Source: Rhizobium sp. 2MFCol3.1
GTDB taxonomy: Bacteria; Pseudomonadota; Alphaproteobacteria; Rhizobiales; Rhizobiaceae
DNA length: 64,000 bases
Direction: 5' to 3'
Assembly: GCF_000377565.1 (NCBI RefSeq)
Contig: NZ_KB898372.1
Location: 1-64,000, forward strand
Both the position numbers and the translations under genes were made by a program. The notes under the pieces are model-generated. The model did no database searches and was not told the DNA's origin. It was given only the letters and a program-made list of their open reading frames with translations. Below are positions 25,203 through 34,015 of this stretch, piece after piece (within the stretch, counting starts at the first letter, position 1; the number at the start of each line of letters is the position of its first letter).

Positions 25203-26465
25203 ATGATTACCTCATCACCGCTCGACCTCGACTACGTGCGCAGCCAGTTCCCAGGCCTTCACCGCGGCTGGACCTATTTCGACAATGCGGGTGGATCTCA
25301 AATCCTCAAGGGCGCACTGGAGCGCATCAATAAATTCCTGATCGAAAAAAACGTGCAGATCGGCGGCTCCTACGCCGTATCGCAGGCGGCCGCCGAAGCG
25401 CTCTACGAAGCGCGGACCGCAGCCATGCACTTGGTCAACGCTTCGCATCCGGGAGAGATCGTGTTCGGCAATTCCACCACAGCGTTGCTGCAGAACCTAG
25501 CCCGTGCGATGCAAAGCCAGCTTTCGCCAGGCGACGAGATCGTCGTTACGGTCAGCGATCACGAATCCAACATCGGCCCCTGGGACCGGCTGAAAGAGGC
25601 CGGCATCACGCTGAAGATCTGGCCGCTCAACAAAGACACCTTGATGCTCGATCTCGCAGACCTGGCGCCGCTGATGAGCGGTCGCACCAAACTCGTCTGC
25701 GTGACCCACGTCTCCAACATCCTTGGATCGATCAATCCGATCCGCGAGATCGCCGATTTCGTGCATGCGCGTGGTGCAAGAATATGCGTCGATGCCGTGG
25801 CCTTTGCCCCGCACCGTGCCGTCGACGTACAGGCCTTAGACGTCGATTATTACGTTTTCAGCCTCTACAAGACCTACGGCCCACATTACGCGCTGATGTA
25901 TGGCAAATATGATTATCTGCTCGAACTCGACACCCTATATCATTATTTCTACGGCAAGGACAAAGTGCCAGGAAAGCTGGAGCCGGGTAATCCCAACTAT
26001 GAACTGGCCTATTCCACATGCGGCATCGTCGATTATCTGGCCGCACTTGGCGAACAGGCAGGCGAGACTGGACCGGTGCGCCAGAAAATAGAGGCAGCCT
26101 TTGCAGCAATCACCGAACAGGAAAATCTTCTGACGGAGAGGCTCCTGGGCTACCTTCGCTCTCGAAACGACTGCCGGATTGTTGGACAGGCCAATCAAGA
26201 CGAGAAGCGCGTGCCTACTATTGCCTTCCGCTTCGATGGCCGTCAGGCTGGCGCGTTGTGCAAAGCAATGGACAGCGAAAACATCGCCATGCGTTTTGGG
26301 GATTTCCATTCGAAACGGCTTGCCGAATATCTTGGGCTCACCGACCATGGCGGCATGCTGAGGGTGTCCATGGTCCATTATAATACGCTGGAAGAGGTCG
26401 ATCGCTTCACGGCAGCACTTGACCGTATTCTGGCGGGAGATGCGGGATTTGCGAAAGCAAGCTGA
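25203..26465 (+). CDS. Class V aminotransferase / cysteine-desulfurase-like PLP enzyme
   Basis: A 420-residue fold-type I PLP enzyme. The Schiff-base Lys is K223 in VFSLYKTYGPHYALMYGK, the pyridine-binding Asp is D197 (CVDAVAFAPH), and a His lies at 120 (SDHESN) where cysteine desulfurases and C-S lyases have the ring-stacking residue. FDNAGGSQ at the N-terminus is typical of the group. It lacks the mobile Cys loop of IscS/SufS that I would expect near residues 330-370 (GDFHSKRLAEYLG there instead), so iron-sulfur supply is unlikely. It sits between a transporter and a hydantoinase, so it may be an epimerase, lyase or aminotransferase of the imported compound. Confidence 0.82.
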   Translation: MITSSPLDLDYVRSQFPGLHRGWTYFDNAGGSQILKGALERINKFLIEKNVQIGGSYAVSQAAAEALYEARTAAMHLVNASHPGEIVFGNSTTALLQNLARAMQSQLSPGDEIVVTVSDHESNIGPWDRLKEAGITLKIWPLNKDTLMLDLADLAPLMSGRTKLVCVTHVSNILGSINPIREIADFVHARGARICVDAVAFAPHRAVDVQALDVDYYVFSLYKTYGPHYALMYGKYDYLLELDTLYHYFYGKDKVPGKLEPGNPNYELAYSTCGIVDYLAALGEQAGETGPVRQKIEAAFAAITEQENLLTERLLGYLRSRNDCRIVGQANQDEKRVPTIAFRFDGRQAGALCKAMDSENIAMRFGDFHSKRLAEYLGLTDHGGMLRVSMVHYNTLEEVDRFTAALDRILAGDAGFAKAS

Positions 26466-26490
26466 GCAATGACGACAAGAAGGATAGGGA

Positions 26491-27915
26491 ATGATGCGTT
26501 TCGATACGGTGATCAGGCACGGAACAGTGGTGACGGCAAGCGACACGTTCGTCAGTGATGTCGGCATCAAGGATGGTCGTATCGCTGCACTTGCCGCTGA
26601 CCTGACCGATGCCGACGAGATAATAGACGCCACCGGACTGTTCGTGATGCCCGGTGGTATCGACAGCCATGTTCATCTTGACCAGCCCTCCGGTGATGGC
26701 ATCGTCATGGCCGATGACTTCGACAGCGGCACCCGCTCCGCCGCCATTGGTGGCAACAGCACAGTTCTGGCCTTCTGCATGCAGGAAAAGGGGCAGACGC
26801 TTCGGGAGGCATTGAAGGTCTATCATGCCAAGGCAGAAGGGAAATGTCACGTAGACGTTGCCTTCCATCTCGTCATCACCGATCCGACCCCAGAAGTCCT
26901 CGGCCAGGAACTCCCAGCATTGGTGCAGGATGGCTATACCTCGTTGAAAGTCTTCATGACCTATGAAGGACTACGGTTGCGCGACGACGAAATCCTTGCG
27001 ACGCTGGATACGGCACGCCGCACCGGCGCTCTCGTTATGGTGCACTGCGAAAACGAGGATGCGATCCGCTACCTTATCGGCCGGCATGAAGAAGAGGGCA
27101 AGTTCGCGCCGAAATTCCATGCCACGACGAGGCCCGTTGCAGCCGAACGAGAAGCCACCCACCGCGCACTTTCTCTTGCCGAAATCGTGGATGTGCCGGT
27201 CGTGATCGTCCACGTTTCGAACCGCGAGGCGATGGAGGAAATACGCCGTGCCCGCCAGCGCGGCCAGAAGATTGTAGGCGAAACGTGCCCGCAATATCTT
27301 ATGTTGACCGCCGGTGATCTAGATCAGACCGAGATGGAGGGCGCCAAATACGTCTGCTCTCCACCACCGCGTGACAAGGCAAGCCAGGATGCCTGCTGGG
27401 AGGGTTTGAAACAGGGCGTGTTTGATCTGTTTTCCTCCGATCATTGCCCTTTCCGTTTCGATGATCCCGAAGGAAAATTGAACGAGAAAGGCAAGCGGCA
27501 TTTCCGTTGGATCCCGAACGGCATTCCCGGCGTTGCCACACGCTTGCCGATTCTTTTCTCGGAAGGTGTCATGAAAGGCCGGATCGACATCAACCAGTTC
27601 GTTGCAGTCACCTCTACCAACCATGCCAAGCTATACGGTCTTTATCCGCGCAAAGGCACGATTGCGATTGGTGCCGATGCCGACATTGCCCTATGGGATC
27701 CGGATAAAAGGGTCATTGTGACGAATGACATCCTCCAGCACGGCGCTGACTATACACCTTATGAAGGGCAGGAGGTGCGTGGTTGGCCTGTCCAGCTGCT
27801 CTTGCGTGGCGAGACGATCATGAAGGACGGGGTGCTTGCCCAGCGGAAGGGATGCGGCACCTACCTCCAGAGAAATCGCTCTTCGCTGGTGTTGAGCAGC
27901 GCGACACCCAGCTAG
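26491..27915 (+). CDS. Dihydropyrimidinase / D-hydantoinase
   Basis: A 474-residue cyclic amidohydrolase with all metal ligands visible: His60 and His62 (DSHVHLD), carboxylated Lys153 (SLKVFMTYEG), His185 (MVHCENED), His241 (IVHVSN) and Asp317 (SSDHCPF). The family opens the cyclic imide ring of dihydropyrimidines or 5-substituted hydantoins to N-carbamoyl acids in the cytoplasm. The gene starts 26 bases after the PLP enzyme gene. No N-carbamoyl amidohydrolase follows it here; an M20 family carbamoylase-like gene lies 18 kb away. The C-terminal 25 residues look extended compared with the family. Confidence 0.9.
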   Translation: MMRFDTVIRHGTVVTASDTFVSDVGIKDGRIAALAADLTDADEIIDATGLFVMPGGIDSHVHLDQPSGDGIVMADDFDSGTRSAAIGGNSTVLAFCMQEKGQTLREALKVYHAKAEGKCHVDVAFHLVITDPTPEVLGQELPALVQDGYTSLKVFMTYEGLRLRDDEILATLDTARRTGALVMVHCENEDAIRYLIGRHEEEGKFAPKFHATTRPVAAEREATHRALSLAEIVDVPVVIVHVSNREAMEEIRRARQRGQKIVGETCPQYLMLTAGDLDQTEMEGAKYVCSPPPRDKASQDACWEGLKQGVFDLFSSDHCPFRFDDPEGKLNEKGKRHFRWIPNGIPGVATRLPILFSEGVMKGRIDINQFVAVTSTNHAKLYGLYPRKGTIAIGADADIALWDPDKRVIVTNDILQHGADYTPYEGQEVRGWPVQLLLRGETIMKDGVLAQRKGCGTYLQRNRSSLVLSSATPS

Positions 27916-28975
27916 ACAAAGCGTCGAAAGGCCAAAGCCTGCTCAATTTTGGATGCCGGGCTCGGCGACGGGCAATCCACCGCAAGCTCTTGATACGATA
28001 CGAACCAAGTACGTCTCTTCAGACTCTAGGCCGAAAAAAATCGTTGTCTGACGCACTCCGTGCGGCTAGTAATCGTTCTGATCCAACCGAGGTAAGCTGC
28101 AAAGTGGAGACATCAGCCGGCACCGGCGTGGCTCGGCTTCATCTTACGTTTCACGGTCGAACGGGTCTATGTGATGGCCACCATTCATCGGCGCTTGTGT
28201 TAGGACGGAGATGTTCGATTTTCGCGCTCTCTTGTGTTGTTCCAAGTTCGATCCTGGATGCAATCTGTGCAAACATCTACGACACGCAGACGTTAGGCTC
28301 CAGTGTCAGACGGAGTTTTGCCCTCGGGCCGAGCGACGCCAGTCAGGCTCCTGATGAACGAAATGCTTTATACCTGCTTGATACCTCTCGAAGGCGTGGC
28401 ACTTACCTGTCGCTCAGACGGAAAATGATCCCGACACTCGCAACCGGCTGTGAACTAAACGCCGCAGGCTGACCTAACCGCAAAGGCCGACCTCAGTCAG
28501 CGCTTGGTTGCAGTTCCAGATATGCCGCCACAGTTCTGCAGGGCTATTGCCCAGGGCGCGAGGATGGCTTTCCTATGCGATCGTCGCGTCGCTATCCATA
28601 TACACCATCACATGCCCCGGCCCCGCATCAGCACTTTGGCAACGCGGGCCGCTACTCGGACGACTTCACTGGCGTTGGCATAATTGCGTGTGAGACCTTT
28701 GGCCACAACTGCCCGTCTCATAAAATTTTTGTTGTGTCTTTGTGTGCCTGCCCTCACTTGATTTTTTTCTCGTCAGTCTTGGCTACTTTGCAAAACTACG
28801 GTCGCAATACCCGCACTCACAAAATTGGACAGTCGGCCAAAGCTGCGCGGCTACAGACATACGTCTCGTGATTGACGTTCCATTGCCGAGAAATCAAAGA
28901 AACGATGAACACCGACCCTTTACATCGCTTCCAGGGACGCAACCTATTGGTCCGCCACTGAATCTGAGGGACGAC
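27916..28975. other. Long intergenic stretch, no supported gene
   Basis: Just over 1 kb between the hydantoinase and the PAS-LuxR gene. Frames at 27783-28472 and 28508-28871 run through it on the plus strand, but their composition is not protein-like, they carry no ribosome site and no family is visible. GC content falls toward 28.7-28.9 kb, where the promoter of the PAS-LuxR gene probably lies. I see no RNA gene or repeat. Confidence 0.5.
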
Positions 28976-30493
28976 ATGAGCGAAAATCCTGAGCCGCCAA
29001 AGATCAACAAGGGCAGCCTTCAAGAGCTGATTGGGGGCCTGAGTGACGGCATTATCCTTGTTGAGCAGGCTGGACGTATCGTTTGGGCCAATGCCGCAGC
29101 CATCGCCATGCATCGAGCGAGTAGCATCGAGGAGCTCGGGGGCGACGCAGCGGGATATCGGCGAACGTTTACTCTGCGGTATCGCAACAATCATCCTCTG
29201 GAGGAAGGCCAGTACCCTATGGAGCGGCTCCTCGCTGGCGAGACAATCGACGACGTGACAGTCGAAGTATCGCCGGCAGCCGATCTTGACTTGGTTTGGG
29301 TGCACACTGTTCGCACAATGTTCATCACCGATGCTGGCGACAAGCCTGACGCACTGGCTCTGATTATCAAAGATGAGACGCCGCGCTTTGAAGCAGAGGA
29401 GCGGTTTGAGCGGTCATTTAATGCCAATCCGGCCCCAGGTCTGATTTGTCGGCTCGATGATCAGCGTTTCATCCGTGTCAATGAAGGCTTCCTTGAAATG
29501 ACAGGCTTCTCAAAGGAAGACGTCATCGGCAGAACCGTCGAGGCGATCGGACTATTTTCGAACTGCGAAACCGGAGACGACGCCCTTTCGAAACTGAACG
29601 AAGGCCGGGTGATCCGCCATCGAGAGGCCTTAGTGCCTCTTCCCGATGGTGGCGACCGGCTCGTCATCGTTGCCGGTGAGCCGATCTCCGTCGTCGAAGA
29701 GCCTTGCATGCTTTTCACGTTTGCCGACCTTGACGCCAGACGAAAGGCCCAGAACGCCCTTCGTCAAAGCGAAGAGCGGTTCTCAAAGTCTTTCAGGCTC
29801 TCTCCCGCGCCAGCCGCCATCTCCCGGCTCGATGACTTCGTTTTTACAGAAGCGAACGACGCTTTCCTGCAGATCTCAGGTTACGGGCTGACTGAAGTGG
29901 TCGGCCACACTGCCGGCGAGCTTCGTCTTTGGGAGGACATTGCGTCCAGACGCGGAGTGGAGCAGAAGCTGCGCGACAACATCTTCGTGCGAGACGAACC
30001 GATGCGGTTGAAACAAAGGGACGGTGACACGGCCGACTGCCTTGTTTCGGCAGAACGCGTGGAGATCAATGACGAACAATGCATCATTTGGGCTTTTCAG
30101 GACGTAACAGAACGCCGGCGCAGCGAAGCGCAACTCGTCGAGGCGATCGAAAGTGTCATGGCCGATACGTCCTGGTTCAGTCGCTCCATTGTTGAGCGTC
30201 TCGCGACCTTGAAGCAAGCCTCGACGACAAGGTCGACAGCCGGACTGCTGGAGCTTAGCGAGCGGGAGCGTGAGATCCTCGGCCTGATCTGCAATGGGCA
30301 AAGCGATGCGGAGATGGGACAGACGCTCCATCTTTCAAAGAACACCATCCGCAACCACATCGCCTCCCTTTACGGGAAGATCGGCGTTAACCGGCGTGCG
30401 GCTGCTGTCATCTGGGCGCGGGAACGCGGCTTTACGGGCGGCACCGACGGAAGATCATCAACGCGCGGGGGTAAAAAAGCGCGCGGAAAGTGA
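28976..30493 (+). CDS. PAS-domain regulator with LuxR DNA-binding domain
   Basis: A 505-residue cytoplasmic regulator. Three PAS-like modules occupy about residues 15-130 (LSDGIILVEQAGRIVWANAA), 140-255 (FNANPAPGLICRLDDQRFIR) and 265-385 (FRLSPAPAAISRLDDFVFTE, ending WAFQDVTERRRSE). A short helical linker leads to a LuxR HTH at about 425-490 (LSEREREILGLICNGQSDAE, NTIRNHIASLYGKIGVNRRA). There is no kinase or receiver, so PAS sensing acts directly on DNA binding. The ATG at 28976 is preceded by GAGGGA; the upstream frame is dismissed. It is located before a row of stress genes and may control them (inference). Confidence 0.82.
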   Translation: MSENPEPPKINKGSLQELIGGLSDGIILVEQAGRIVWANAAAIAMHRASSIEELGGDAAGYRRTFTLRYRNNHPLEEGQYPMERLLAGETIDDVTVEVSPAADLDLVWVHTVRTMFITDAGDKPDALALIIKDETPRFEAEERFERSFNANPAPGLICRLDDQRFIRVNEGFLEMTGFSKEDVIGRTVEAIGLFSNCETGDDALSKLNEGRVIRHREALVPLPDGGDRLVIVAGEPISVVEEPCMLFTFADLDARRKAQNALRQSEERFSKSFRLSPAPAAISRLDDFVFTEANDAFLQISGYGLTEVVGHTAGELRLWEDIASRRGVEQKLRDNIFVRDEPMRLKQRDGDTADCLVSAERVEINDEQCIIWAFQDVTERRRSEAQLVEAIESVMADTSWFSRSIVERLATLKQASTTRSTAGLLELSEREREILGLICNGQSDAEMGQTLHLSKNTIRNHIASLYGKIGVNRRAAAVIWARERGFTGGTDGRSSTRGGKKARGK

Positions 30494-30641
30494 CGTGGAG
30501 CCCACAAAAAGGTCATTTGATACTAATTGCGATAGTACTTTCCACTCTCAACTTTCATCGGGAACGGTTCTATTTCCAATGTCATGACACCGCAGTCGCC
30601 GGTGTCTGATGATCGAAACGCTATCTAAGGAAGGCTGCATT

Positions 30642-30821
30642 ATGGATAAGAACCGTATCGAAGGTGCCGCAAAGGAACTGAAGGGCACGATCAAGGAGGT
30701 GGCGGGCAAGGTCACCGGTAACAAGGAACTGGAAACCGAAGGCAAGGTTGACAAGGCTGCCGGCCAGGCTCAGAGCACCATCGGCAAGGGCAAGGACGCC
30801 ATAAAAGATGCGTTGAAGTGA
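30642..30821 (+). CDS. CsbD-family stress protein
   Basis: A 59-residue, highly charged, Lys-rich protein beginning MDKNRIEGAAKELKGTIKEV, with GKVDKAAGQAQ. This is the CsbD/YjbJ family, small proteins induced by the general stress response in alphaproteobacteria and bacilli; the biochemical role is unknown. The start at 30642 follows AAGGAAGG closely; a frame start at 30609 is not needed. A GGAAC at 30561-30565 resembles the -35 box of an EcfG-type promoter, but I cannot find a convincing CGTT -10 box. Confidence 0.9.
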   Translation: MDKNRIEGAAKELKGTIKEVAGKVTGNKELETEGKVDKAAGQAQSTIGKGKDAIKDALK

Positions 30822-30838
30822 GTGTCTTGCAACCGACT

Positions 30839-30860
30839 GGCTCGCCAAAATTGGCGAGCC
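30839..30860. terminator. Perfect hairpin between csbD-like and BON genes
   Basis: GGCTCGCC / GGCGAGCC with an AAAATT loop, 18 bases after the csbD-like stop. No T run follows, so it may attenuate rather than end transcription. Confidence 0.55.
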
Positions 30861-30887
30861 GAAATCTCCCAGCCGAGGTCATTCCCG

Positions 30888-31148
30888 ATGCTATTTCCGC
30901 TGTTCACGAGCGCAGCAACTGCTGCGAACTCCATCGCGGCAGGTGCTGCGATCAAATGCCTCCTGGCTTATACCCATGGATTTGAGGACTGCCTGATTGA
31001 CGTCGAGATAGCACAGGGCGTCGTCATGCTCACGGGAACGGCGTCATCGCAGCAAGCCGCACGCAATGCGATCTCGCTTGCCGCGGACTTCACGTCGATG
31101 CCGGTGATCTGCAACCTGCGGATCGCTTCTGTTTCGCAGCCCGCCTGA
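30888..31148 (+). CDS. BON-domain protein
   Basis: An 86-residue protein starting MLFPLFTSAATAANSIAAG, with a short hydrophobic N-terminal segment and a BON (OsmY-type) core: DCLIDVEIAQGVVMLTGTAS, SQQAARNAISLAADF and VICNLRIAS. BON modules bind phospholipid or peptidoglycan surfaces and are common in osmotic-stress proteins. The start is the ATG at 30888 after GAGG. It is the second gene of the stress segment. Confidence in the domain is moderate because of the short length. Confidence 0.7.
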   Translation: MLFPLFTSAATAANSIAAGAAIKCLLAYTHGFEDCLIDVEIAQGVVMLTGTASSQQAARNAISLAADFTSMPVICNLRIASVSQPA

Positions 31149-31195
31149 CAGGCGCCAGGGCAGACCTAAAAGCTACATCAAACAAGGAGCCAACC

Positions 31196-31714
31196 ATGAA
31201 AAAGATGCTCATCCTCGCGCTTTCGGGCACAGTTGCTTTGGCATCGGTCGCTTCGGCGGCCGGCACCCATCACAGCAAGAAACCGCATCACCAGCAAGTT
31301 GCTTCGCAACCTAGAGAGCGACTTGGAACACTGTCGTGCGAAGTCGCTGGTGGGGTCGGTTTGCTCATCGGTTCCAGCCGCACTGTCGATTGCCAGTTCA
31401 AACAGCGCACTGGCAAGGTCGAACGCTATACCGGCACAATTGGCAAGCTCGGTCTCGATGTGGGCGTTACCGGAAAATCATATCTAAGCTGGATCGTCGT
31501 CAACACGACGCCGACGACAGTTGGAGAAGGCAGCCTTGCCGGGACCTATGTCGGAGCATCCGCTGGCGCATCTCTTGGCGTCGGTCTCGGAGCGAATGCG
31601 CTCGTTGGCGGCAACGCCAAGAATTTTGGCCTTCAGCCGCTGAGCGCGGAAGCGGGCACAGGTCTTAATGTTGCGGCCGGCGTTTCGCGCCTACAACTGC
31701 GCAAAGCGAGCTGA
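31196..31714 (+). CDS. DUF992 exported protein
   Basis: A 172-residue protein with a clear signal peptide (MKKMLILALSGTVALASVASA) and a DUF992 core: LGTLSCEVAGGVGLLIGSSR, TVDCQFKQRTGKVERYTGTI and GKLGLDVGVTGKSYLSWIVV, ending in a glycine-rich region. Two Cys residues (LSCEV, VDCQF) could form a disulfide in the periplasm. The family is almost confined to Rhizobiales and has no known role. A His-rich stretch (HHSKKPHHQQ) follows the signal peptide. Confidence 0.87.
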   Translation: MKKMLILALSGTVALASVASAAGTHHSKKPHHQQVASQPRERLGTLSCEVAGGVGLLIGSSRTVDCQFKQRTGKVERYTGTIGKLGLDVGVTGKSYLSWIVVNTTPTTVGEGSLAGTYVGASAGASLGVGLGANALVGGNAKNFGLQPLSAEAGTGLNVAAGVSRLQLRKAS

Positions 31715-31756
31715 TTTTAGCTTGAAGGACCCCAAATCTTTGGATGTGCCAAGCAT

Positions 31757-31776
31757 CGGGGCGCCCTAAAGCCCCG
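31757..31776. terminator. Short hairpin downstream of the DUF992 gene
   Basis: CGGGGC / GCCCCG stem around GCCCTAAA, 42 bases after the stop. Weak terminator candidate, no T tract. Confidence 0.4.
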
Positions 31777-31823
31777 TGCTCTCGCTCCGAACTCACATGC
31801 GCCAAATTCGAAAGGACACGCTC

Positions 31824-32711
31824 ATGACTGAGCCGATTGGTGTAAATCGTCGAGATGACAGAGAAGATTATGTGCCGGAGACGGCAATTTTGAACAAGGT
31901 TTCCTGGGGCGCTGTCTTTGCCGGTGTTGCACTTGCACTCTCCGTTCAAGCCCTGTCGAACCTACTTGGCCTTGGGATCGGTTTAGCGGTTTTCGATCCA
32001 TCGTCGTTTGGCAACCCCGCAGCCGGAAATGTCTCGACAGCTAGCGCTGCGTGGTTCCTTGCCTCAGGCGTTGGCGCGTCCTTCGTCGGCGGCTACATCG
32101 CCAGCCGCCTGTCTGCCCGTCCCAGTAGAGCGACTGGTGGTTATCAAGGCCTGACGGCATGGGCTGTCACGACCTTGCTGGTTCTCTATCTGCTGACCAC
32201 ATCTCTTGGTGCGATTGTCGGTGGCGCATTCAGCGGCGTTTCGGGCATACTTGGCGGTGTCGGCCAGACAGCGACATCGGCGGCAACTGTTGCGGTGCCG
32301 GCATTGGCAACCAACGGGGATCAGTTTTCAAGCATCGAACAGCAGATCAGATCTGCAACCGGCGGCAATGATCCCCAGGCGCTACGCGACACTGCCGTTA
32401 CTGCCCTGCGGGCAGTGATCTCCGGGGATCAGGCGACACTGGATGACGCCCGTAACAAGGCGGCGGCCGCGCTCGCTCGCGCGCAGAATATTCCGGCCGA
32501 TCAAGCCAAGACACAGGTTGCGGACTACGAAGCCCAATACAGGCATTCGATCCAGATAGCAAAGCAAAAGGCGATTGAGGCGGCTCAGTCGGCCAGCGAG
32601 GTGCTGTCAAAGGGCGCGATCTTAGCATTCGTTGCGCTTTCGATCGGGGCGGTCGCAGCCTGGTTTGGCGGCGTGGCAGGCACGGTGCGAGCCGGATTGC
32701 CGCGACATTAA
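31824..32711 (+). CDS. Multi-pass membrane protein, PhnA-like family
   Basis: A 295-residue protein with four or five predicted membrane segments: AVFAGVALALSVQALSNLLG, AAWFLASGVGASFVGGYIAS, AVTTLLVLYLLTTSLGAIVG and, at the end, ILAFVALSIGAVAAWFGGVA. Between them, residues 165-265 form a hydrophilic, alanine-rich helical domain (DDARNKAAAALARAQNIPAD). This architecture is known from uncharacterised 'PhnA-like' proteins of rhizobia. Start ATG 31824 after AAAGGA. It is part of the stress segment; no enzyme motif. Confidence 0.7.
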   Translation: MTEPIGVNRRDDREDYVPETAILNKVSWGAVFAGVALALSVQALSNLLGLGIGLAVFDPSSFGNPAAGNVSTASAAWFLASGVGASFVGGYIASRLSARPSRATGGYQGLTAWAVTTLLVLYLLTTSLGAIVGGAFSGVSGILGGVGQTATSAATVAVPALATNGDQFSSIEQQIRSATGGNDPQALRDTAVTALRAVISGDQATLDDARNKAAAALARAQNIPADQAKTQVADYEAQYRHSIQIAKQKAIEAAQSASEVLSKGAILAFVALSIGAVAAWFGGVAGTVRAGLPRH

Positions 32712-32835
32712 AGACATGACGATGACGACCTGCGCAAAGCCAGCTCACGCCGCCAACCTGAAAGGCTGGCAGCGCACGCCAGCCTTGTCCCGCCGAAATT
32801 ACGGCATCAGCCGATGGTCTCGTTGATTGCTAGCC

Positions 32836-32955
32836 TTACCGACTTTCGAACTCCCGGAACACCCGTTGAACTTCGTCGATCGAGGTTGCTCGCTCGTCCC
32901 GGGCAATGCCGGAAATCAAGCGTTGAATTGACGGCATAAAAAGTTCGATGCCCAT
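32836..32955 (-). CDS. Possible 39-residue small protein
   Basis: A short frame beginning MGIELFMPSIQRLISGIARD and ending FREFESR is protein-like (amphipathic helix, charged tail), but has no ribosome site and no family I recognise. It may be a remnant. The rest of 32712-33081 holds nothing I can support. Confidence 0.22.
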   Translation of the reverse strand: MGIELFMPSIQRLISGIARDERATSIDEVQRVFREFESR

Positions 32956-33081
32956 GCGGCTAGGACGTTCCGCTTGTCATCTACCGACAGAAAGCAGGAT
33001 CTGACGGCGCCGATCGGCCGCCGAGACCGATCTCATCAATATCGCCGGCCCCGTTATACTTGGTGATCGACCGCATGCTTC

Positions 33082-33381
33082 TCATTGCACGTGTGGATCG
33101 CGGTCTCGTCGCATGCGAGAGGCAGCAATCGCGGCTGTTTCGGGAGCCAGTAGATCATGCTTGGCGGCGAATGCTGCGAAGAGGCCGCGCGCCGTCTCTG
33201 CTTCGATTTCACCGCGAAGTGCGGCTTGACACGCTTTCATAGCCACGCAGTGCGCCGTGTCTCTGAATGATGTCGGCCATTCGGCAAGGTGTCGGTAAGC
33301 GTCCATCACGCTGCGAACTTGCGCGGGAAAGCCCAGGCCAACTAGAATTGTGACAGGGTTTTTGAACATATCGGGTTTCAT
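33082..33381 (-). CDS. DUF982 protein
   Basis: A 99-residue protein of the DUF982 family, found nearly only in Rhizobiales and often as many copies on plasmids. The core PVTILVGLGFPAQVRSVMDA, HLAEWPTSFRDTAHCVAMKA and CQAALRGEIEAETARGLFAA is conserved. It is predicted cytoplasmic and all-helical after the first strand; function unknown. The start ATG at 33381 follows a good GAAGGAGA ribosome site. Confidence 0.85.
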   Translation of the reverse strand: MKPDMFKNPVTILVGLGFPAQVRSVMDAYRHLAEWPTSFRDTAHCVAMKACQAALRGEIEAETARGLFAAFAAKHDLLAPETAAIAASRMRRDRDPHVQ

Positions 33382-33412
33382 GCCTGTCTCCTTCCCAACC
33401 CGGAATGTTGAT

Positions 33413-33433
33413 GGGCGCCAGCGCTTGGCGCCC
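33413..33433. terminator. Hairpin between DUF982 and hsp20
   Basis: A perfect 8-bp stem GGGCGCCA / TGGCGCCC with loop GCGCT, 23 bases beyond the hsp20 stop on the minus strand. It probably ends the hsp20 transcript; no T tract. Confidence 0.5.
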
Positions 33434-33456
33434 TCGCCTATGATTGCATCTGAAAA

Positions 33457-33933
33457 TTAAGCAGCCTTCTGCGCTTCGATTTGCGCCGCGGCGGCCGGTT
33501 TTGCGAGGGTCGGCGTGCTCTGGATGTGGATCTTCCTCGGCTTGAGGGCTTCCGGGATTTCACGGACAAGATCAATCGAGAGCAGACCATTCCTCAAATC
33601 GGCTCCGTTCACACGCACGTGGTCGGCAAGCTCGAACCGGTGCTCGAACGGACGGCCGGCTATGCCACGATGCAGATAGCCCTCATTCGTGGCCTCCTGC
33701 TTCTTGCCGGTGACGATCAGCAGATTGGACTGGAAGGTAATGTCGAGATCGTCTTCGGCGAAGCCTGCGACTGCGATCGAAATTCGGTAGCTGTCGTCAC
33801 CGCTCTTGACGATATCATAGGGTGGCCAGTCGCTGATCGAGCGTGCGCGCTGGGCATTTTCAAGTAGGTTGAAGATCCGGTCGAAGCCAACGCTCGAGCG
33901 GAAAAGTGGTGCATAATCGTAAGATGTTGCCAT
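33457..33933 (-). CDS. Small heat-shock protein, Hsp20/IbpA type
   Basis: A 158-residue alpha-crystallin-domain chaperone. After a short N-terminal arm (LFRSSVGFDRIFNLLENAQR) comes the domain with YDIVKSGDDSYRISIAVAGF, NLLIVTGKK, LHRGIAGRPFEHRFELAD and NGLLSIDLVREIPE, ending in an IHI-type tail (PRKIHIQS). It holds unfolding proteins during heat shock. Two ATGs six bases apart occur; the second (33933) has proper seven-base spacing from AAGGAGGA, so I chose it. The leader before it looks like a ROSE RNA thermometer. Confidence 0.93.
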   Translation of the reverse strand: MATSYDYAPLFRSSVGFDRIFNLLENAQRARSISDWPPYDIVKSGDDSYRISIAVAGFAEDDLDITFQSNLLIVTGKKQEATNEGYLHRGIAGRPFEHRFELADHVRVNGADLRNGLLSIDLVREIPEALKPRKIHIQSTPTLAKPAAAAQIEAQKAA

Positions 33934-34015
33934 AGCCATATCCTCCTTGAAGCAACATGGATACGGGAATGCCAAAAGCGGCGCTCCCGGCGAAGCCAAC
34001 CCTGTCTCAGCGGCT
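33934..34015 (-). promoter_or_regulatory. ROSE-like RNA thermometer in the hsp20 leader
   Basis: Read as minus-strand RNA, the start codon is preceded by a hairpin in which UUGCU pairs with AGGAG of the ribosome site around a UCA loop, the hallmark of ROSE elements (including the G-G mismatch). The stem is extended by CCAU pairing with AUGG just past the ribosome site. Upstream, a GC-rich hairpin (GCCAGCC ... GGGUUGGC) stands near 33993-34018. ROSE elements control rhizobial small heat-shock genes by melting at high temperature. Confidence 0.7.

Noticed and set aside
25203..26465. IscS/SufS iron-sulfur cysteine desulfurase
   Set aside because: The fold is right, but the mobile Cys loop is absent and no suf/isc genes are near.
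27783..28472. 229-codon plus-strand frame overlapping the hydantoinase end
   Set aside because: The first part is a shadow of the hydantoinase; the rest has stop-free but random composition.
28508..28871. Two short frames before the PAS-LuxR gene
   Set aside because: No ribosome site and low-complexity content; the region is more likely promoter DNA.
30561..30590. EcfG-type promoter before the csbD-like gene
   Set aside because: GGAAC is present, but no CGTT box is found at the expected 16-18 base spacing, so I do not call a promoter.
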